From NCBI GenBank assembly GCA_040414855.1, contig JBEDUQ010000062.1, positions 12,798-76,797 on the forward strand: a DNA stretch of 64,000 nucleotides. The letters run 5' to 3'. Each line of letters opens with the position of its first letter. Positions within the stretch are counted from its first letter, which is position 1. Source of the DNA: DASVXQ01 sp040414855. Its GTDB lineage: Bacteria; Actinomycetota; CALGFH01. This document shows, piece after piece, positions 59,134-64,000 of the stretch. The translations under genes were made by a program, and so were the position numbers. The notes beneath the pieces were generated by a model that was not told the DNA's origin, ran no database searches, and was given only the letters and a program-made list of their open reading frames with translations.

Positions 59134-59565
59134 ATGCAGCGCAACCGTTCGGTCCCCCAAGCGACCGTCATCCCCGTGCTGGTCTACTCGGACGTCCGCG
59201 CGGCGGTCGCCTGGCTCAGCACGGCCTTCGGCTTCCAGGAGCGGGTACGGATCGGTGAGCGCCACCGCTCGCAGCTCCGCCTCGGCGACGGCGCGCTGAT
59301 CGTCGCGGACGTGGGTCGCGACCGCCGCGCTCCGAGCGAAGGCGAGGGCACCACCCACTCGGTCATGGTCCGCGTCCAGGACGCCCGCGCCCATTGCGAG
59401 CACGCCCGCTCGCACGGCGCCCGCATCCTGATGGAACCCACCGACTTCGAGTACGGCGAGCGTCAGTACACCGCCGAGGACCCCTTCGGCCATCAGTGGA
59501 CCTTCACCGAGACGCTCCGCGACGTCCACCCCGAGGAGTGGGGCGGCGAGCTGATCGAATCCTAG
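59134..59565 (+). CDS. VOC/glyoxalase-fold protein
   Basis: A 143-residue single VOC protein (VIPVLVYSDVRAAVAWLSTAFGFQERVRIG; ARSHGARILMEPTDFEYGERQYTAEDPFGHQWTFTE). The terminal EDPFGHQWTF is typical of glyoxalase/bleomycin-resistance-like proteins (PhnB-like group). A metal-dependent or binding role is possible; the substrate is unknown. Confidence 0.87.
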   Translation: MQRNRSVPQATVIPVLVYSDVRAAVAWLSTAFGFQERVRIGERHRSQLRLGDGALIVADVGRDRRAPSEGEGTTHSVMVRVQDARAHCEHARSHGARILMEPTDFEYGERQYTAEDPFGHQWTFTETLRDVHPEEWGGELIES

Positions 59566-59645
59566 GTGTCGAGGCCGGCCCGGTTGGGTCCGACGTTTCA
59601 GCGAAAGGGCACGTCGCCGGACCCGCTCGGGAAGGAGATCCTCTG

Positions 59646-60050
59646 GTGAAGTACGTGATCCTGATCCACTCGAACCCAGAGCCGTGGGGGCACCCGACCC
59701 TGGACCGCACCGCCGAGGGGCGAGCGCTCTCACCCGAGCGCCACCGGGAGATGGACCGGCAGTTCGAGGCGCTGATGGAGGAGATCTCAGCTTCCGGGGA
59801 GTTCGTGACCGCGGAGGCGCTCGGGGACCCCGCCGCCTCCACGCTGTATCGCTGGGGACGCGACGGTCAGGTCGCCACCGACGGCCCGTACGCGGAGGCG
59901 AAGGAGCACCTGGCCGGGTTCTTCATCATCGACTGCGCCACGCGCGAGCGGGCCGAGGAGATCGCCGAGCGCTTCGCCGCGCCAGGGGACGTGGCGGAGC
60001 TGCGGCCGGTGATACGGCTTGGCTCGGAAGGTGACCTTGGAGCGGGCTAG
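59646..60050 (+). CDS. YCII-related (PCG-like) protein
   Basis: A 134-residue protein from GTG (VKYVILIHSNPEPW) with AAGGAGATC seven bases upstream. The YCII fold is seen in TAEALGDPAASTLYRWGRDGQVATDGPYAEAKEHLAGFFIIDCATRERAEEIAERF; PYAEAKEHLAGFFI is the family signature. Such proteins often accompany sigma factors or SRPBCC cassettes. Function is unproven. Confidence 0.88.
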   Translation: MKYVILIHSNPEPWGHPTLDRTAEGRALSPERHREMDRQFEALMEEISASGEFVTAEALGDPAASTLYRWGRDGQVATDGPYAEAKEHLAGFFIIDCATRERAEEIAERFAAPGDVAELRPVIRLGSEGDLGAG

Positions 60051-60106
60051 CGGCGGGAATTCAGCGGGCGTTCAGACTGGTCGCGCGGGAATCGCCAGAC
60101 CGGGGC

Positions 60107-60775
60107 TCAGGAACCGTCGAGGGTGACCAGCCCGGTCTGGTAGCCGAGGATGACCGCCTGGATGCGGTCGCGCAGCCCGAGCTTGGCAAGGATGCGGTTG
60201 ATGTGGGTCTTGACCGTGCCCTGCGACAGGACCAGGGTGTCGGCGATCTCGCGGTTGGAGAGCCCGCGCGCGACCAGGGTCAGCACCTCGCGCTCCCGCA
60301 TGGTGAGCGCCCGGAGCGGAGCCTCGTCGCGCGGCCGGGCCGGGGCGGCGCCGACGAAGTGCTGGATCAGCCGTCGGGTCACGGTGGGGGCGGCGACGGC
60401 CTGTCCGGCGGCGACCACGCGGACGGCGGCCAGCAGGTCGGCGGCCAGGGTGTCCTTGAGCAGAAAGCCGCTCGCCCCCGCCTGGAGACCCTCGAAGACG
60501 TACTCGTCGAGGTCGAAGGTGGTCAGGATGATCACCCGCGGCGGGTCGGCCGGCTCGGCGCCGTCGCGCAGCCGGCGGGTGGCCTCGATGCCGTCCATGC
60601 CGGGCATGCGGACGTCCATGAGCACGACGTCCGGGCGCGTGTCGCGAGCCATGGCGATCGCGGCGGGCCCGTCGGCGGCCTCGCCCACCACGGTGATGTC
60701 GGCGGTCTCGTCCAGGATCATGCGGAAGCCGGTGCGGACCAGGGCCTGGTCGTCGACCAGCAGGACCCTGATCAC
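60107..60775 (-). CDS. NarL/LuxR-family response regulator
   Basis: A 222-residue regulator: receiver domain with acidic pair DD (residues 8-9), phospho-acceptor Asp54 in VVLMDVRMPGMDG, and a conserved Lys in LLKDTLA. A C-terminal LuxR-type helix-turn-helix follows (LTMREREVLTLVARGLSNREIADTLVLSQGTVKTHINRILAKLGL). Its ATG overlaps the stop of the kinase gene (ATGA), forming a two-component pair that may govern the efflux genes read divergently from 62258. Confidence 0.94.
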   Translation of the reverse strand: MIRVLLVDDQALVRTGFRMILDETADITVVGEAADGPAAIAMARDTRPDVVLMDVRMPGMDGIEATRRLRDGAEPADPPRVIILTTFDLDEYVFEGLQAGASGFLLKDTLAADLLAAVRVVAAGQAVAAPTVTRRLIQHFVGAAPARPRDEAPLRALTMREREVLTLVARGLSNREIADTLVLSQGTVKTHINRILAKLGLRDRIQAVILGYQTGLVTLDGS

Positions 60776-62091
60776 GGCGCGGCCGCCAGCGGCAGCTGGG
60801 CGTGGACGCCGAACCCGCCGCCGTCGCGTGGACCGGCGACCACCGACCCGCCGAGGGCCGCCACCCGCTCGGCGATCCCGCGCAGCCCGTTGCCCCCGCC
60901 CCCTGGCTCGGTGCCCGCCGACATGCCCGCGGACAGGGGGCCGGGACCGTCGTCGGCGACCTCGACCTCGACCAGGGCGGGCTGGAAGGCCAGCCGGACC
61001 ATGGCATGGGCGCCGTCGCCGGCGTGCCTGCGGGTGTTGGTGAGCGCCTCCTGCACGATCCGGTAGACCGACAGGTCCAGGGCCGCCGGCAGCGGCACGG
61101 GGTCGCCTTCGAGCCGCAGCTCGACCGCGGTGCCCGCGCCGCGGACCTGGTCGATCAGGGCCGGGAGGGCGCCGACGCCCGGCTGCGGCGCCAGCCGCGG
61201 GTCGCCGTCCGGCTCGGCGCGGGCCAGGCCCAGCAGCCGCCGCATCTCGGCCAGGGAGGCACGGCCGGTGTCGATCACGTTGCCGAGCGCCGCGGCGGTG
61301 CGGTCGGGATGGCTGCGCAGCGCGGCCTCGGCCCCCTGGGCCTGCACCACCATCACCGAGATGCCGTGGGCGACCACGTCGTGCAGCTCACGGCTGATCC
61401 GTGCCCGCTCGGCCGCCACCGCCAGCGCCGCACGCTGGTCACGCTCGCGCGCGAGGTCCACCGCGCGCTGCTCCAGGGTGGCCAGGTGCAGCCGGCGCGT
61501 ACGGACTCCGTCGCCGACCGCCCAGGCCGTCCACAGCGCCAGTGCCGGGCCGACGGCGGCCCTCAGGCCCGCGTGCAGCACCTCGGGCCGCCAGGGAGAA
61601 AGGCCAGGGTCCGCGAGCTCGGCCGGGCTGGCGCCGGGCACGCCGAACCGCAGCACGACGCCGATCTCGGTCAGGTAGAGGGCGGCCAGCCCGCCGAAGA
61701 GGGCGGCCATCCCGACCCGGCGCGAGCCGGTCACCGCGGCGAGCGTGAAGAGCGTGACCCCGGCCGCCAGCTCGGTGGGGAGCGGCGGGAGGCGGGCGGG
61801 GTCCAGCAGATGGGCCGCGGCGGCGGCGGCCGCCACCACGAACGCCGGGAGCGGCCAGCGCCTCCGCAGCGGCACCGCCGCCAGGGCCGGCAGCGCGATC
61901 AGCCACCAGCGCAGCACCTCGCGGTGCCAGGCGGCGGTCGAGCCGGTGAAGCCGATCAGCTTCTGGGCGTCCAGCGTCAACGCGAACGTCCGCACGCCGA
62001 GGAACAGGCCGAGCGCCGCCAGGAGCAGCACCAGGCCCGTGTCCCGTACCACGGATCTGCGCAGCAGCGAGACAAGCGGCATAACGGTCAT
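60772..62091 (-). CDS. NarL-type sensor histidine kinase
   Basis: A 439-residue kinase from MTVMPLVSLLRR (the frame is open further upstream but covers the divergent promoter). The N-terminal half has five to six membrane helices. The HisKA_3 phospho-acceptor helix is RISRELHDVVAHGISVMVVQ with the His at the ELHD motif. The HATPase domain shows VQEALTNTRRHAG and ADDGPGPLS, then GGNGLRGIAERV. It belongs to the DesK/NarX-like group common in actinobacteria. The signal is unknown. Confidence 0.92.
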   Translation of the reverse strand: MTVMPLVSLLRRSVVRDTGLVLLLAALGLFLGVRTFALTLDAQKLIGFTGSTAAWHREVLRWWLIALPALAAVPLRRRWPLPAFVVAAAAAAAHLLDPARLPPLPTELAAGVTLFTLAAVTGSRRVGMAALFGGLAALYLTEIGVVLRFGVPGASPAELADPGLSPWRPEVLHAGLRAAVGPALALWTAWAVGDGVRTRRLHLATLEQRAVDLARERDQRAALAVAAERARISRELHDVVAHGISVMVVQAQGAEAALRSHPDRTAAALGNVIDTGRASLAEMRRLLGLARAEPDGDPRLAPQPGVGALPALIDQVRGAGTAVELRLEGDPVPLPAALDLSVYRIVQEALTNTRRHAGDGAHAMVRLAFQPALVEVEVADDGPGPLSAGMSAGTEPGGGGNGLRGIAERVAALGGSVVAGPRDGGGFGVHAQLPLAAAP

Positions 62092-62257
62092 GGTAGGCGG
62101 CCACGACCGCCCGCGCGTCCAACCGTGGTTGTACGCGCGGGCGGGTCCGCGCTCGTAGGCGAGCCGGCAAACACCTGCCTGTGGGCAGACGCGGACGGGC
62201 GGCCCGACGGCGCAGAGTCGGCGGTGACGATCCCCGACCTGCAAAGGACCCCTGGCC

Positions 62258-62905
62258 ATGAGCACTTCGATACGCGGTTCGGTGCACGGTTCGGTGCGTC
62301 GCGGTGTCGCCGTCGGTCTCGCCATCGTCGCCCTGGCCACGCTGGCCGGCTGCGTTGGCGGCCGCGGCGGCGGCGCGTCGGCGAACGCCGGCGCCAGCTC
62401 CGCCACCACCAACGGCGCGGCCGCCGGGAGCGCGACCGGGAGCGTCTCGGCGCGGGAGTACCGGGCGCGGGTGCTGCCGATCGGGCGCCAGTTCTCCCAG
62501 TGCGCCCGGCGCAACCTCAGGCCCGACTTCCCCGACCCGATCTTCAACCAGAACGGCGGGCTCGACTTCCCCGAGTCCGCGAAGCGGGACTTCGAGGCGC
62601 TGGTCGTCAACCCGTCGTCGCCATGCCGGAAGATCATGCGGCAGCTCTACGCGATCGCGCCGCCGCCCCCGGCCCAGCCGCCCTCGGCCGAGCTGTTCGC
62701 GGTCGAGCAGCGGTACTCGCGATGCATGCGCGAGCACGGCATGCCGGAGTACCCCGACCCCAAGCGCGATGGCTCCGACCCGCTCGCCGGCACCGACCTG
62801 AGCTTCGTCCTGAACTTCGGCCCGGTCCCCCAGCGGGCGATCGACGCCCGCAACGCCTGTACCTCGATCGAGAACGAGCTGCGCGAAGCGAGCCGGCGAG
62901 GATGA
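62258..62905 (+). CDS. Lipoprotein of unknown function beside efflux genes
   Basis: A 215-residue lipoprotein: basic N-terminus, hydrophobic core, lipobox TLAGC (Cys32), then a Gly/Ala/Ser/Thr-rich linker. The mature domain has repeated cysteines (SQCARRNLRPDFPDPIF; PSSPCRKIM; YSRCMREHGMPEYPDP; ARNACTS). The paired C-x-R-x4-PDFPDP / C-M-R-x2-G-M-PEYPDP pattern looks like an internal duplication. Such lipoproteins commonly precede HlyD/MacA-type adaptors in actinobacterial efflux operons. Its stop overlaps the next start (ATGA). Confidence 0.82.
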   Translation: MSTSIRGSVHGSVRRGVAVGLAIVALATLAGCVGGRGGGASANAGASSATTNGAAAGSATGSVSAREYRARVLPIGRQFSQCARRNLRPDFPDPIFNQNGGLDFPESAKRDFEALVVNPSSPCRKIMRQLYAIAPPPPAQPPSAELFAVEQRYSRCMREHGMPEYPDPKRDGSDPLAGTDLSFVLNFGPVPQRAIDARNACTSIENELREASRRG

Positions 62906-63999
62906 GCACGCGAGCCCGAGTGGTCGCCGCCGGCCTGGCGGCGGTCGCGGCGGGGGCGGTGGTGTGGGCGGCCATGGCCGCATCGCCGCGGACCGGGGCG
63001 CCGGCCGCCCTCGCCGTGCCGACCGGCACCGCGGAGGTGACCCGCGGTGACGTCATCCGGCGGGTGCAGGTGGCCGGCCGGCTCGGCTACGACGGCGACC
63101 AGCCGGTGGTGAGCCAGCTGCCGGCGGGAATCGTGACCTCCGCGGCCGCCGCGGGCACCGAAGTGAAGCGGGGCGAGGCGCTGTTCGCCGTCTCGGCGAC
63201 CCCGGCGACCCTGCTGTACGGCGCCGTCCCCGCCTACCGCGAGTTCGCGACCGGGATACGCGATGGCGCCGACGTGGAGCAGCTCGAGCGCAACCTGGTG
63301 GCGCTGGGCCTGGACCCCGCGCGCGCGATCACCGTCGACCGCCACTTCGGCCCGGCCACCCGGGCGGCGGTCCGCCGCTGGCAGGAGCGGCGCGGGCTTC
63401 CCGCCGTCCAGCGCACCGGCACGATCCCGCTGGGCCAGGTGGTGTTCCTCGACGGAGCGATCCGGGTGAGCCAGGTCAGGCTGCGCCCCGGCGCCTCGGC
63501 GGGGCCGGGTGCGACGGTCCTGTCCGGCAGCTCGACCAGGCGCGTGGTCACCGCGCAGGTCACCATCGACCAGCGCTACCTGGTCCGGGCCGGGGCGCGG
63601 GTGCTGGTCACCCTGCCCACCGGCGGTGAGCCCGTCGCGGGCACGGTCACCAGGGTCGGCCGGGTCGCCACCGCCGACCCCAACACCCCACCCGAGATCG
63701 CGGGCCAGGCGAGCGTCCCGGTCACGGTGGCCCTGCGGCTGCCTCGCGGGCTGGGCGACCTCGAGCAGGCGCCGGTGCAGGTCGCGATCACCGCGGCGCG
63801 GCGGCGCGGCGTGCTGATGGTCCCGGTCACCGCCCTGCTGGCGAGGCTGGGCGGCGGCTACCAGGTGCGCGTGGTCGAGCCGGCGGGTCGCCGCCTGGTC
63901 GAGGTGGAGCCCGGGCTGTTCGACGACACCGCCGGGACCGTCGAGGTCGCCGGCGCCGGCCTCCGCGCGGGCATGCGGGTGGAGGTGCCGGCGGCATGA
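62902..63999 (+). CDS. Efflux adaptor with peptidoglycan-binding domain
   Basis: A 365-residue HlyD/MacA-type adaptor: signal-anchor helix (about 7-27), lipoyl/barrel-type strands (GDVIRRVQVAGRLGYDG; AGTEVKRGEALFAV), an inserted PG_binding_1 domain (about 117-172, DVEQLERNLVALGLDPARAITVDRHFGPATRAAVRRWQ) and a C-terminal beta-barrel (LVTLPTGGEPVAGTVTRVG). It links an inner-membrane exporter to the cell wall. An ATG at 63996 overlaps its stop (ATGA) and must start the next gene, probably a MacB-type ATPase, beyond the window. Confidence 0.9.
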   Translation: MSTRARVVAAGLAAVAAGAVVWAAMAASPRTGAPAALAVPTGTAEVTRGDVIRRVQVAGRLGYDGDQPVVSQLPAGIVTSAAAAGTEVKRGEALFAVSATPATLLYGAVPAYREFATGIRDGADVEQLERNLVALGLDPARAITVDRHFGPATRAAVRRWQERRGLPAVQRTGTIPLGQVVFLDGAIRVSQVRLRPGASAGPGATVLSGSSTRRVVTAQVTIDQRYLVRAGARVLVTLPTGGEPVAGTVTRVGRVATADPNTPPEIAGQASVPVTVALRLPRGLGDLEQAPVQVAITAARRRGVLMVPVTALLARLGGGYQVRVVEPAGRRLVEVEPGLFDDTAGTVEVAGAGLRAGMRVEVPAA

Positions 64000-64000
64000 C

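Noticed and set aside
2703..64000. In-frame TGA selenocysteine codons in the genes of this window
   Set aside because: Prompted by the tRNA-Sec. None of the interrupted genes (LacI copy, DUF4157 gene, SRPBCC remnant) is explained by TGA read-through; all need a frame change or deletion.
1..64000. CRISPR arrays, insertion sequences, phage genes, rRNA
   Set aside because: No regularly spaced repeats, transposase, integrase or rRNA-like sequence was seen on either strand.

Overview
The window reads as the chromosome of a high-GC Gram-positive soil bacterium, most likely an actinomycete-type lineage. GTG starts and 4-bp GTGA/ATGA gene overlaps are common. Also typical are ArsR-SRPBCC pairs, an ECF41 sigma factor, an actinobacterial-style ATP-dependent DNA ligase, a fused solute-binding/VWA protein and a selenocysteine tRNA of actinobacterial form. 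No phage, IS element, CRISPR array or rRNA is visible. This lineage call is inference from gene style, not from a phylogenetic marker.

Layout. 1-5.6 kb: a VWA/solute-binding membrane protein, a solitary tRNA-Sec(UCA), an ArsR-SRPBCC pair with its palindromic operator, and a DUF4037 protein. 6.2-9.3 kb: an unusual short cluster. It holds a secreted cupredoxin, a 31-residue hydrophobic peptide gene with a perfect ribosome binding site, a PaaK-like adenylate-forming enzyme, and a multi-pass membrane protein carrying all three hallmark motifs of presenilin/signal-peptide-peptidase aspartyl proteases (YD, GLGD, PAL). This is the best candidate for an undescribed system. 9.5-11.8 kb: a DNA ligase and a membrane protein whose end runs into a recombination junction.

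11.8-30.4 kb: a sugar/sugar-acid catabolic island. It encodes an ABC sugar importer, a glycoside hydrolase, an enolase-superfamily dehydratase, several dehydrogenases, a sugar-isomerase-like cupin, a xylulokinase, and the two halves of a Tm-1-type protein as overlapping genes. Four copies of a 16-bp LacI-type palindrome (core TGATAACGNTCTCA) sit in front of its transcription units. One LacI regulator (27.8 kb) is intact and the other (21.4-22.2 kb) is broken by internal deletion and frameshift. The island's left edge is a truncated gene that still has its own operator.

30.3-35.1 kb: a GNAT acetyltransferase, a methyltransferase, an AlkZ-like winged-helix protein and a helical-repeat protein. 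35.3-47.9 kb: an aromatic-compound catabolic island of two divergent operons around an IclR regulator. The leftward operon encodes two ABC permeases, a binding protein and two tandem CocE-type esterases. The rightward operon encodes an alpha/beta hydrolase, an extradiol dioxygenase, a degenerate M20 protein, a Rieske oxygenase and the ABC ATPase. Each operon has a TTGACA-N18-nATAnT promoter with the same TGGACC-N3-GGTCCA operator at the start site, so the split transporter and the enzymes should be co-controlled.

48-64 kb: an MMPL transporter, an ECF41 sigma factor, a DUF2269 membrane protein and a CbiMNQO cobalt/nickel ECF transporter. These are followed by a frameshifted DUF4157 protein with a second HExxH motif, a decayed ArsR-SRPBCC pair, a run of small stand-alone enzymes (RibD/DHFR-like, DUF1801, VOC, YCII), a NarL-type two-component system, and the start of an efflux operon (lipoprotein, HlyD/peptidoglycan-binding adaptor) that continues past the window.
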